A DNA stretch of 64,000 nt from Dactylosporangium roseum (GTDB lineage Bacteria > Actinomycetota > Actinomycetes > Mycobacteriales > Micromonosporaceae): positions 3,897,001-3,961,000 of the forward strand of contig NZ_CP073721.1 in NCBI RefSeq assembly GCF_025264685.1, given 5' to 3'. The notes under the pieces were generated by a model that saw nothing but the letters and a program-made list of their open reading frames with translations, made no database searches and was not told the origin of the DNA. The position numbers and the translations under genes were made by a program. Below, one piece after another: positions 57,641 through 64,000 of this stretch (position 1 is its first letter; each line of letters opens with the position of its first letter).

Positions 57641-57913
57641 ATGCAAGCGGCCATTATGTTTGGTTTCGGGCTCCTATTCGTGGTGGTGGGCCTTGCCCTC
57701 GCCACCGATTTCCGGGGCATCACAACCAAGCACATTGCACTCGCCTCGAACCTGGTGCGGCCGATCAGTCCGCTCCGGAAGGGTCGAACGGAGCAGGATC
57801 TACAGCAGCGACAGTTTCTGCTTGTTGTCCTTGAGCGGCTCTTGGGGTGCATGTTTGTGTTGGCGGGTAGTGGACTTGTTGTGGCTGCGGCTTATACGTT
57901 CGTTACGAAATAG
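57641..57913 (+). CDS. small two-helix membrane protein, candidate immunity protein
   Basis: A 90-residue protein, ATG 57641 with a weak GGAGC upstream, starting 22 bp after the RHS stop. Helices are at about 5-24 (IMFGFGLLFVVVGLALA) and 66-86 (LLGCMFVLAGSGLVVAAAY), with a basic cytoplasmic loop between (LRKGRTEQDLQQRQ). Composition is AT-richer than the surrounding core genome, like the RHS tail, so tip and this gene probably moved together. Position directly behind a polymorphic-toxin tip is the usual place for the immunity gene; no family is recognised. Confidence 0.6.
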   Translation: MQAAIMFGFGLLFVVVGLALATDFRGITTKHIALASNLVRPISPLRKGRTEQDLQQRQFLLVVLERLLGCMFVLAGSGLVVAAAYTFVTK

Positions 57914-57959
57914 CTGCGGCGCCAGTTCCCTGGCCCGGGTGTTTCAGGATCGGTGATCC

Positions 57960-58295
57960 ACTGGGTGGGCCAGAAACGCGTAAGTGCCTTCTGAACTGGG
58001 ACAATGAGGTTTGTCGAAGGTCTCATCACGTCCGTACGGAAGGCAATTTCTGGATGCAGATTACCCGGACCCGACCGAAACTCACCGTCACCGCCGACGG
58101 CACCGGCGTGGTCGCCCACGCCGGAACCCGGCTCCTGGCCGACCTCGCCGACGCCGCCGGTCTGACGCAGGCGTTCAGCGACGCCCTGACCGGGTTGCGG
58201 CAGGGGGACACCGGTCACGACCCGGGCCGGGTCGCGGTCGATATTGGCGGTGATGCTCGCCGACGGCGGGCAGAGCATCAGCGACCTGGCCGTCC
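57960..58295 (+). pseudogene. truncated IS1380-family transposase remnant with left IS end
   Basis: From ATG 58054 the frame reads MQITRTRPKLTVTADGTGVV, then AHAGTRLLADLADAAGLTQA and TGHDPGRVAVD, the typical N-terminus of actinobacterial IS1380 transposases. Near 58240 the frame shifts: VMLADGGQSISDLAV continues in a second frame. Homology stops near 58295, where toxin-like sequence begins. The DDE catalytic region and right inverted repeat are absent. The preceding 57960-58053 (with cttctgaactgggacaatga) is probably the left end of the element. Confidence 0.75.
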
Positions 58296-58562
58296 GGCCT
58301 CACCGAGCATGAGGCGCTGCTGCTCGGAGCCGCCCATGAGATGGACGTCAACCACGTGGCCAACGGTGTGAACCACTCGTGGGGCTCGGAACAGTCAAAG
58401 ATCGACATGCATAATAACAAGATCGGAGCGGACTACGGCGCGATGCTCGCTAAGCATCCGACCCATTTCTCGTACACGGAGACGGTGCACCTCGTGAAGG
58501 GGTGGGTGTTGGATGATGGCTGCCGTGGCGCTTGTTTCTACAACTACGGAGTCTTTCGTTGA
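58290..58562 (+). pseudogene. orphan toxin-tip fragment (DUF6973-like) downstream of the IS remnant
   Basis: The frame ending at 58562 encodes about 90 residues: GLTEHEALLLGAAHEMDVNH, VANGVNHSWGSEQSKIDMHN, NKIGADYGAMLAKHPTHF and a terminal VLDDGCRGACFYNYGVFR. The MDxHNNxIG pattern after an AHE segment resembles the DUF6973 domain found at C-termini of actinobacterial RHS and related toxins. It has no start of its own and is fused in phase to nothing upstream. DNA is AT-richer than the neighbours. Likely the end of an older RHS tip displaced by recombination or by IS insertion. Alternative: end of another exported protein. Confidence 0.5.
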
Positions 58563-58579
58563 CAGCGGGTGATGTTGCA

Positions 58580-59638
58580 GTGGGCGTCGTGAGGGCGTCG
58601 ATCCTGCGGGTCGTGCGGACCACCGTTTCGGCGGTGGTCTGCGCGGCTGCGCTGACTGCCTGTATCCGCACCTCAGGGCCGGATCCGGCGCCTACGGTGT
58701 CGCCGCAGGAGCCGGATCTGCGGCGCGGTGCCGTCACCGCGATGGTGTGGTCGGCCGACGGATGGGTGTACTTCTACTACGGTCGGCTCAGTGAGCCGGG
58801 CGGGTTGTGGCGCCGACCGGTGGACGGCAGCTCGGCACTGGAGCGGGTCCCCGTCGGCCCGGCCGCGGACGCCTGCCCGACCGGCGGGTTCAGCGCGCTG
58901 GGGGAGGTCTCCAGCGGCGTCCTGGCTGCCGCCGCCGACTGCCCCGACGGCAGCGGTGGTGGTGGTGGTGGTGTCGTTACGACGCTGGACACTGGAACTG
59001 GCGAGCATCGGCGCCTGGTCGTGCTGCCGGAGTTCTCGGGTACGGGTCTTGTGGTGCTGCCCGGCCTCGCCGGTGCGTACATCACCGCAGCGGACGGGCA
59101 CTGCCAGAGTCTGGGCCTCTTCGACCCGCGGGCGGGGTTCCGCCCACTCGGCCACCAGGTCACTGTGCGCGACACGGTGTTTTGGCCCGACGCACTGTTC
59201 CGGGCGCAGACCGCGCGGCCGGCCTGCGGCAAGACCGGCGACGGGGGATGGCCGGCGCTCACGGGCGACGGGAGGACGCTGTACTTCGTCGCCCGCGCCG
59301 CCCCGGCCAATGGCAGCGGTCAGATGGCTCAGGCGGAGGCGGCCGTGTTCCGGATGCCCGTCGACGGCGCAACCGCGGCCAGCCGGGTGTTCGACGGCTT
59401 CCGCTCGCCCCGGAGCCTGGCGGTCGTCGTGGTTGACGGCCGGCCCGCGGTCGCCGTCTGCGCCACCGTGAACGGCAAGGTGGGCGTGTGGCTGATCCGG
59501 GCCGAGGACGGCACGATCCTGCGGTCGTGGACGGGCCAGTACCGCCTGCTGTCCCCTTCGCTGGACCGCACCCGCCTGATCGCCACGAAGCTGGCGAACG
59601 ATGCCGAGGAGGCCTTCGAGCTTCTCGACCTCGACTGA
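58580..59638 (+). CDS. putative lipoprotein with propeller-like external domain
   Basis: A 352-residue protein. GTG 58580 (or 58589) begins a basic N-region; a hydrophobic core ends in a lipobox LTAC at about residue 28. The mature part has repeated beta-strand blocks (AMVWSADGWVYFYYGRLSEPG, WPALTGDGRTLYFVA, RPAVAVCATVNGKVGVWL) suggestive of a beta-propeller. Poly-Gly run (residues about 130-136). No family recognised. Starts 18 bp after the orphan fragment; a conserved-genome composition resumes here, so the island probably ends at about 58560. Confidence 0.7.
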   Translation: MGVVRASILRVVRTTVSAVVCAAALTACIRTSGPDPAPTVSPQEPDLRRGAVTAMVWSADGWVYFYYGRLSEPGGLWRRPVDGSSALERVPVGPAADACPTGGFSALGEVSSGVLAAAADCPDGSGGGGGGVVTTLDTGTGEHRRLVVLPEFSGTGLVVLPGLAGAYITAADGHCQSLGLFDPRAGFRPLGHQVTVRDTVFWPDALFRAQTARPACGKTGDGGWPALTGDGRTLYFVARAAPANGSGQMAQAEAAVFRMPVDGATAASRVFDGFRSPRSLAVVVVDGRPAVAVCATVNGKVGVWLIRAEDGTILRSWTGQYRLLSPSLDRTRLIATKLANDAEEAFELLDLD

Positions 59639-60037
59639 GTCTTCACTTCGCCGCGCTCTCATGTGGAGCTATGGCATCTCGGGTGCCGCGCTCCTCGGCG
59701 GAGCCGTGACCAAGTGTGTCGACTTCGACGGGGGCGGAGTCGGAACGTTTGCAACGACTGGCTGGGGGTGGCGTGTTCATTTCAGGCGGCGACGTGCACG
59801 ACCAGGTCGAGCCATTCCGCACCGGTGAGGTGGGCGGGGGCTTGGACCTGGCCGCGAATGTCGAAATTGCCAACCCGTGAGTCCCCCGTTGGCGAACCGA
59901 GCGCGGCGACAGAGCATGCTCATACCGCGGTTCGTGCCGCGGCGAGCGGCACCGCCGTCAGGGCGAGCGCCAGACGCCCATGTCCGGGGCGCTGCGCCGC
60001 CGGCTCACCGGCGGCGCGCTTCGATGTCCGCGAGCGG
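59639..60037. other. intergenic stretch with a short reverse-strand coding remnant
   Basis: No complete gene. On the reverse strand, 59882-59781 reads SRVGNFDIRGQVQAPAHLTG followed by AEWLDLVVHVAA and a TGA; the phrase has protein-like composition but the frame closes upstream at about 59925. It looks like the C-terminus of a lost gene. The rest (59639-59780 and 59930-60037) shows nothing. Confidence 0.4.
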
Positions 60038-60373
60038 TCAACTGGTCTGGATCCGGACGACGACCTCCTCGTCCGTCACCTTCTGCACGGTGATGTCGAA
60101 GCCCTCGGCCTGCGCGGTGCCGTCGACCGGCACGCTCACCGTCGTCCCGGCCACGTCGAGCTTGACCACGCCGTTGTCTACCCCGACGAGCTTCACTTCG
60201 ACGCCGAGCACCGACGACTCGGCATTCACCCCGCGGTCGAACGTGACCGTGCAGGCGTTGGTCGTGCAGTCGACGTTGTCGGTGCTGCAGGCGGTGAGGG
60301 TGCCGAGGCCCAGGACGATGGCGGCGGTGACCACGATGCTGTGCCGGGCGATGCGGCGGGTCAGGGTCGTCAT
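60038..60373 (-). CDS. small lipoprotein
   Basis: A 111-residue protein with a signal peptide (residues about 8-27) and lipobox LTAC. The mature part has a Cys pair (DCTTNAC) and strands such as VLGVEVKLVGVDNGVVKLDV and ending VVVRIQTS; it is beta-rich and compact. No family recognised. A TAGACT box (60382-60387) eight bases before the ATG suggests a leaderless start. It lies 11 bp downstream of the hydrolase gene. Confidence 0.72.
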   Translation of the reverse strand: MTTLTRRIARHSIVVTAAIVLGLGTLTACSTDNVDCTTNACTVTFDRGVNAESSVLGVEVKLVGVDNGVVKLDVAGTTVSVPVDGTAQAEGFDITVQKVTDEEVVVRIQTS

Positions 60374-60384
60374 GCCCACCGAGT

Positions 60385-61191
60385 CTACTGGGAGCCCGCC
60401 AGCAGGAACTCCGCCAGCACGGGCGCCAGCGCGGCCGGGGCGACGTCGTGGGTCTGCCCGTCGAGCGTGCGATGCACGGCACCCGGGATCGCCTCGGCGG
60501 CGGCCCGCGCGCCGTCCTGCAGCACCTGCGGGCTCGCCCCGCCGCCGAGGACCAGGGTCGGGACGCGGATGCTCGACGCGATGCCGATCGGCACGTGACC
60601 GCCGTTGCACGCGGCATCGTCGTACGCGAGCGTATGCCCGATCGCCTCCAGCGGCGCCCAGCCGGGGGAGGCCCGGAAGCCCGCGACCTGCTCCGGCGGC
60701 ATGCCGACCCGGGACAGGAACAGCGCGACCGCGTCGCCCTTGCGGCCCTCCGCGAGCGCCTCGGTGAGCTGTTCGGTGTACCGCTTCGCCGAGCCGCCGC
60801 CGTCTCCGTCGGCGCTGTCCACCTCCGCCACGAACGGCGGCTCGTAGAGCGCGATCCTCGTGATCCCGCCGCCGCGCGCCGCGGCGGCCATGACGAGCGC
60901 GGCGCCCGACGACATCCCGTAGAGGCACGCCGTCCCGCCGGCCGCGGCGACGAGCGCCCGGATGTCCTCGACCTCCCGGTCGACGGCGAACGGCAGGGTG
61001 TCGCCGCTCTCCCCACGTCCGCGCCGATCGTACGTGTAGACGGTGAAGCGCTCCTTCAAGTGCTCGGCGAGGGGCCGCATCGGGCCGAAGGCGCGGTGAC
61101 ACATGGCGCCGTCGACGAGGACGAGCGCCGGGCCGTCGCCTGTGCGCTCGTAGGCGATCGTGGTGCCGTCGGCCGAGATGACGGTCGGCAT
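60385..61191 (-). CDS. alpha/beta-fold hydrolase
   Basis: A 268-residue enzyme: nucleophile Ser in GMSSGAALV, oxyanion strand DGPALVLVDGA, YDRRGRGESGD, and late acid/His residues PTLVLGGGASPQVL and LDGQTHDVAP. Substrate unknown. ATG 61191; GAAGGAG lies 12 bases upstream. Third gene of an ArsR-SRPBCC-hydrolase operon (6-bp gap to the SRPBCC gene). Confidence 0.85.
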   Translation of the reverse strand: MPTVISADGTTIAYERTGDGPALVLVDGAMCHRAFGPMRPLAEHLKERFTVYTYDRRGRGESGDTLPFAVDREVEDIRALVAAAGGTACLYGMSSGAALVMAAAARGGGITRIALYEPPFVAEVDSADGDGGGSAKRYTEQLTEALAEGRKGDAVALFLSRVGMPPEQVAGFRASPGWAPLEAIGHTLAYDDAACNGGHVPIGIASSIRVPTLVLGGGASPQVLQDGARAAAEAIPGAVHRTLDGQTHDVAPAALAPVLAEFLLAGSQ

Positions 61192-61197
61192 AGCGGG

Positions 61198-61647
61198 TCA
61201 CACTCCTTCGGTGAGCTGCTTGAGGTAGGCGTCGAACCGGTCGAGACTGGTGGCGAAGCCGGCCCGGGCCTCGGCGCTGCGGTACTGCGCGGGGACGTTG
61301 GTCTGGTGCGTGACGACCTCGGTGCGGCCGTCGCCGAGGTCGGTGAAGGTGATCGTGGTCTTCATGCCGCCCTCGACGTCGGTCTCGATCCAGACCAGCC
61401 GGTCGGGCCGCCTGATCTCGACGTAGACGGCGCGCATCGTGTACGTGCTGCCGTCGGCGTCGCTCACCATGGTCGTCTCGAACACGCCGCCGGGCCGCAG
61501 GTCGACGACGATGTTCTCGACGGGTGTGGAGGATCCGGTGGGCCCCCAGAAACGGGCCAGGTGCTCCGGCGTGGTCATGCAGTCGAAGAGCAGCTCCGGC
61601 GGGGCACGGTGGACGCGCCGGAAGACGAGCTCGCCGATGTCGGTCAT
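61198..61647 (-). CDS. SRPBCC (AHSA1-type) protein
   Basis: A 149-residue START-like fold protein: ELVFRRVHRAPPELLFDCMT, LARFWGPTG, VDLRPGGVFETTMV and TTITFTDLGDGRTEVV. Members bind hydrophobic ligands. ATG 61647 overlaps the ArsR stop by 4 bp. Such ArsR-SRPBCC pairs are common in actinobacteria; the protein may carry the ligand that the regulator responds to, but this is inference. Confidence 0.85.
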   Translation of the reverse strand: MTDIGELVFRRVHRAPPELLFDCMTTPEHLARFWGPTGSSTPVENIVVDLRPGGVFETTMVSDADGSTYTMRAVYVEIRRPDRLVWIETDVEGGMKTTITFTDLGDGRTEVVTHQTNVPAQYRSAEARAGFATSLDRFDAYLKQLTEGV

Positions 61648-61985
61648 ACGTCGGTACCTTTCTGGATCCGCCGCAGGTGCGCTGCGAGGCGGTCGTGCCG
61701 GTCGGCCCAGATCCGCCGGTGCCGGTCGATCCACCCGACGGCCGCGTCGAGCCGCACGGTGTCGAGCGTGCAGGGCCGCGACTGCGCGGTCCGCGACCGG
61801 GTGATGAGGCGGGCTCGTTCGAGGACCTTCAGGTGCTTGGAAACGGCCTGCTGGCTCATCGCGAAGGGCTCGGCGAGCTGGTTGACGGTGGCGTCCCCGA
61901 GCGCGAGCCGCTCGAGAATCGCCCGGCGGGTCGGATCGGCGAGCGCCGCGAACACCAGGCTGAGTTCGTCCTCCACGACAACCAT
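61644..61985 (-). CDS. ArsR-family transcriptional regulator
   Basis: A 113-residue winged helix: VFAALADPTRRAILERL, TVNQLAEPFAMSQQAVSKHL and VLERARLITRSRTAQ. No Cys-based metal site is seen, so it is not a classical metal sensor. ATG 61985 follows a TACGGT box at leaderless distance. It should repress the ArsR-SRPBCC-hydrolase operon by binding the inverted repeat upstream. Confidence 0.88.
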   Translation of the reverse strand: MVVVEDELSLVFAALADPTRRAILERLALGDATVNQLAEPFAMSQQAVSKHLKVLERARLITRSRTAQSRPCTLDTVRLDAAVGWIDRHRRIWADRHDRLAAHLRRIQKGTDV

Positions 61986-62017
61986 GCCCCGAACCGTACC
62001 CACAACCGCCAGTTTGC

Positions 62018-62033
62018 ACAACCATACGGTTGT
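62018..62033. promoter_or_regulatory. ArsR operator candidate
   Basis: The inverted repeat acaaccatacggttgt (6-bp arms, 4-base centre) lies 33-48 bases upstream of the arsR start, over the expected promoter. It is the only strong palindrome there. Confidence 0.6.
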
Positions 62034-62155
62034 AGAACCGGGCCCGCCCCCGGCGGTCCGCCAGGCGGCGAGCCGGCGGCGGGAGTCAGGCGCATGGGTG
62101 ACCGGCGTGCCGCTGGAGGGGTTTGGTCGCCATCCCGGCGGGATACCTGCACCGT

Positions 62156-62392
62156 ATGGCGAACAAGGACCCCATGGCAGTACCGCGCGTCGACGACGCC
62201 GTTGATCTCGACACCGTCCGTGACGAGGCCGAGGAGATCGCGGTGCCGGCGTTCGACTACATCAGCCAGCCCATCGACGCGGTTGTCGACGGCCTGACCG
62301 GGCGCGCCCACGAGGAGGACAGGGACGTCGAGGATACCCAGGTGCCCGAGGACCCCGAGGCCGGCGACGAGCGCCAGCACCACGAGGTCTAG
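62156..62392 (+). CDS. small acidic hypothetical protein
   Basis: A 78-residue hydrophilic, acidic protein (VDLDTVRDEAEEIAVPAF, DGLTGRAHEEDRDVEDTQVP) ending in a His/Gln-rich tail. ATG 62156 chosen; the upstream frame to 62123 is out of character. No family recognised. It converges on the next gene with a 4-bp overlap. Confidence 0.55.
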   Translation: MANKDPMAVPRVDDAVDLDTVRDEAEEIAVPAFDYISQPIDAVVDGLTGRAHEEDRDVEDTQVPEDPEAGDERQHHEV

Positions 62393-63462
62393 GCCAGCGT
62401 CCGCAGGTCCAGCGCGTACCACGTCTCCGGATCGCGCGGGGTGGGCGACCACCACACCACGCAGCCCCGCGCGGTGACCACGCCGACGTCGGTCGCGAGG
62501 ACGGTCAGGGTGCCGGACCGCAGATCGTACGCGAGCAGGCGCAGTTTCTGCCCGTCCAGTTCGGTGACCAGCTCGAAGCGGTCCACCAGGCCGACGTCGA
62601 CGGTGACCGCGTTGACGTCGCCGGGGATGCGGCGCCGTTCGCTGCCGTCCGGGCGCATCACGTCGAGCAGGTTGTCGCCGTCGGGGGTCTGCACCAGGGA
62701 CCGGCACCAGGCGGGGGTGCAGCTCGCCGTCTCGGCGGAGCTGGTCGTGACGGTACGGCGTTCGCCGGTCGCCTTGTCGACCAGCCGCAACGGGCCGCCC
62801 TGCTGGTCGGCGCTCTGCAGCCAGGGCCAGGTCGTCCAGCGGTACCGTCCGGGAAAGCGCTCGACGCTGACCGTTCCGCCGGTGAGTGCCACGCTGCGCA
62901 GCTCGGTCTGTTCGGACTCGTCCGGCGGGGCGGCGATCCAGTGCAGCCGGCCCTCGGCGACGACGAGGTCGAACTGCGAGTCGAAGAAGACGGCGGCGCC
63001 GGTGTCCGCGGTGAGCGACGCCGCCGGCGTGGTGCCGGTGAGGCCGGCGCGCCAGAGCCGGGTCTCGTACGGGCCTTCGGGTGTCGCGGTCGACTCGGCC
63101 CAGTAGAGCACGCCGTCGGCGACCGTGAACCCGAGGAACTGCGGGTACCGCTCCCGCGGGACGCGCCGCAGCTCCCGTTCGGCGCCCGCCGACCACAGCA
63201 CGAGACGCTCGGCGGAGCCGTCGGTCGTGGGCACGGTGCCCACCGACGTGGTCGCGTCGGCGTAGAACACCGGCGTGTACCGCGTGCCGTCGGCGAGCCG
63301 CGCCGGGACGGTGCCCGGCTGCTGCGTCACCGTTCTCAGTGCCGCCGGTTGCCGCGACGGTACGGGTTGACGCGCCGGTCCCGAGGCCAGCAGCCACCCG
63401 CCGACCGCGAGTGCGACGGCGAGTGCGATGAGCGATCGGCCCCTTCTCACGCGCGTCAACAT
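62389..63462 (-). CDS. membrane-anchored protein with propeller-like external domain
   Basis: A 357-residue protein with one N-terminal helix (about 8-28, LIALAVALAVGGWLLAS) and a large external domain of repeated strands (VADGVLYWAESTATPEGPYE, VVAEGRLHWIAAPP, RLLAYDLRSGTLTVLATDVG), probably a beta-propeller. One Cys pair (SCTPAWC). ATG 63462 follows the normal N-region; a start at 63495 adds residues with no character. Divergent from the second ArsR pair. No family recognised. Confidence 0.72.
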   Translation of the reverse strand: MLTRVRRGRSLIALAVALAVGGWLLASGPARQPVPSRQPAALRTVTQQPGTVPARLADGTRYTPVFYADATTSVGTVPTTDGSAERLVLWSAGAERELRRVPRERYPQFLGFTVADGVLYWAESTATPEGPYETRLWRAGLTGTTPAASLTADTGAAVFFDSQFDLVVAEGRLHWIAAPPDESEQTELRSVALTGGTVSVERFPGRYRWTTWPWLQSADQQGGPLRLVDKATGERRTVTTSSAETASCTPAWCRSLVQTPDGDNLLDVMRPDGSERRRIPGDVNAVTVDVGLVDRFELVTELDGQKLRLLAYDLRSGTLTVLATDVGVVTARGCVVWWSPTPRDPETWYALDLRTLA

Positions 63463-63524
63463 ACCGGGCGAGCAGCGCCGATTATCGGCGGTCACCCGTC
63501 AGCGTGTCGGACTTATTAAGCCTT

Positions 63525-63538
63525 GACTTATATAAGTC
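63525..63538. promoter_or_regulatory. ArsR operator, perfect palindrome
   Basis: GACTTATATAAGTC, a perfect 14-bp palindrome, lies 21-34 bases before the arsR start; a similar half-site (gacttattaag) lies at 63510-63520. TTGACT (63524-63529) overlaps it as a possible -35 box. Confidence 0.75.
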
Positions 63539-63558
63539 TGGACTGTCATTCTTGGCTC

Positions 63559-63921
63559 GTGCACGCGTTCGACGTCCTGGGTGACCCGGTGCGGCGCCGG
63601 ATTCTCGAGCTGCTCGCCGACGGTGAGCAGACCTCCGGTGCGATCACCGCGGTCATCCGGGAGGAGTTCGGCATCTCCCAGCCGGCGGTCTCCCAGCACC
63701 TGCGGGTGCTGCGGGAGAGCGGCTTCACATCGGTTCACGCCGAGGGGACCCGCCGTCTCTACGCCGTCGACGCCGAGCCGCTGCGGGAGGTCGACGTGTG
63801 GCTGGAGCGGTTCCGCAGATTCTGGAACCGGCATCTCGACGCCCTGGCGATCGAGTTGGCCCGGGGCAGACGTGAGCGGCGCCTCGAAGAGAAGCAGGAA
63901 CGAGAGAGGAAAAACGGATGA
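63559..63921 (+). CDS. ArsR-family transcriptional regulator (second pair)
   Basis: A 120-residue winged helix: FDVLGDPVRRRILELLADGE, FGISQPAVSQHLRVLRESG and VHAEGTRRLYAVDAEPLREV. GTG 63559 chosen; upstream residues to 63523 are translated operator DNA. C-terminal Arg/Glu-rich tail. Its stop overlaps the start of an SRPBCC gene by 4 bp, the same arrangement as 61644-61985. Confidence 0.88.
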   Translation: MHAFDVLGDPVRRRILELLADGEQTSGAITAVIREEFGISQPAVSQHLRVLRESGFTSVHAEGTRRLYAVDAEPLREVDVWLERFRRFWNRHLDALAIELARGRRERRLEEKQERERKNG

Positions 63922-64000
63922 TCGACATCATCAACGAGATCGGTGCCATCCATCGCGACGTGGTCAGGCGGCCGGCTGAGGGCGGTGAGGTCGTCAGCGT
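63918..64000 (+). CDS. SRPBCC-type protein, N-terminal part only (cut by window edge)
   Basis: The ATG at 63918 overlaps the arsR stop (ATGA). The frame reads MIDIINEIGAIHRDVVRRPA, then EGGEVVSV and leaves the window. The phrase IHRDV..RP followed by Glu is the usual start of AHSA1-like SRPBCC proteins placed after ArsR genes. Confidence 0.65.
   Translation, partial: MIDIINEIGAIHRDVVRRPAEGGEVVS

Noticed and set aside
57205..57852. 215-residue reverse frame opposite the RHS tip and immunity candidate
   Set aside because: Ser/Arg-rich, no domain; the plus strand has better coding character and context.
59663..60598. 311-residue plus frame across the intergenic stretch and lipoprotein gene
   Set aside because: Antisense to a lipoprotein with clear signal peptide; no domain of its own.
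1..64000. tRNA, rRNA or riboswitch genes
   Set aside because: No cloverleaf with a TTCGAATCC-type arm, no rRNA stretch and no riboswitch signature was seen by eye; a covariance-model scan would be decisive.

Overview
The window is very GC-rich actinobacterial DNA with compact, head-to-tail operons, many 1-4 bp start/stop overlaps, GTG/TTG starts, and several apparently leaderless genes with a TANNNT box 5-8 bases before the start codon. A complete chemotaxis cluster together with a chaplin-like exported protein, DUF4193, DUF2267, DUF2252 and REP-like hairpins points to the Micromonosporaceae, probably a lineage with motile spores (Actinoplanes/Dactylosporangium-like). This is inference: there is no rRNA gene here.

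Layout. 1-8 kb: a partial gene and decayed tandem repeats; an MMPL exporter with its TetR repressor and two operators; a large C-rich/G-rich hairpin element; a decayed GH4 glycosidase; DUF1992, DedA, a lipoprotein, a two-repeat chaplin-like protein, an RNA-ligase remnant and an APH-type kinase. 8-17 kb: an ECF sigma/CU044_5270/GAF operon, a secreted I36-type inhibitor, a LysR/DapA divergent pair, a strange acidic Tyr/Asp/Asn-rich protein, a PLDc_N membrane protein, an MBL hydrolase and DUF2252. 17-22 kb: a tight six-gene operon DUF4178-DUF2617-DUF4247-DUF350-membrane protein-membrane spermidine synthase, then a Sua5/YrdC-type protein. 22-32 kb: an HTH-TM-glycosidase-like fusion lacking both catalytic Glu, UbiA, a phosphoribosyltransferase and an ATP-grasp protein in one direction, a VanW protein, and a dimethylglycine/sarcosine dehydrogenase-like protein back to back with a renalase-like oxidoreductase. 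32-35 kb: DUF4193, a decayed ribonuclease Z abutting serA, SerA, and two small divergent leaderless genes.

35-51 kb is the signalling region: a transmembrane chemoreceptor converges on a reverse-strand operon cheW-cheR-cheD-cheB-soluble receptor-cheY-STAS-cheA. A GGDEF-EAL protein lies upstream on the same strand, followed by PAP2, DUF2267, GNAT, two tandem EAL-HDOD paralogues and a PRC-barrel-like protein. Chemotaxis and cyclic-di-GMP signalling therefore sit side by side.

51-59 kb is the accessory island: a 2103-residue secreted RHS protein whose C-terminal 245 residues and base composition differ from the rest, a small two-helix membrane protein directly downstream (candidate immunity protein), a truncated IS1380-type transposase, and an orphan toxin-like tail fragment joined to it. 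This is the classic structure of an RHS polymorphic-toxin tip that exchanges cassettes, and is the best candidate for an undescribed effector/immunity pair. 59-64 kb holds two lipoproteins or anchored propeller-like proteins, an alpha/beta hydrolase, and two separate ArsR-SRPBCC pairs, each preceded by a palindromic operator candidate.
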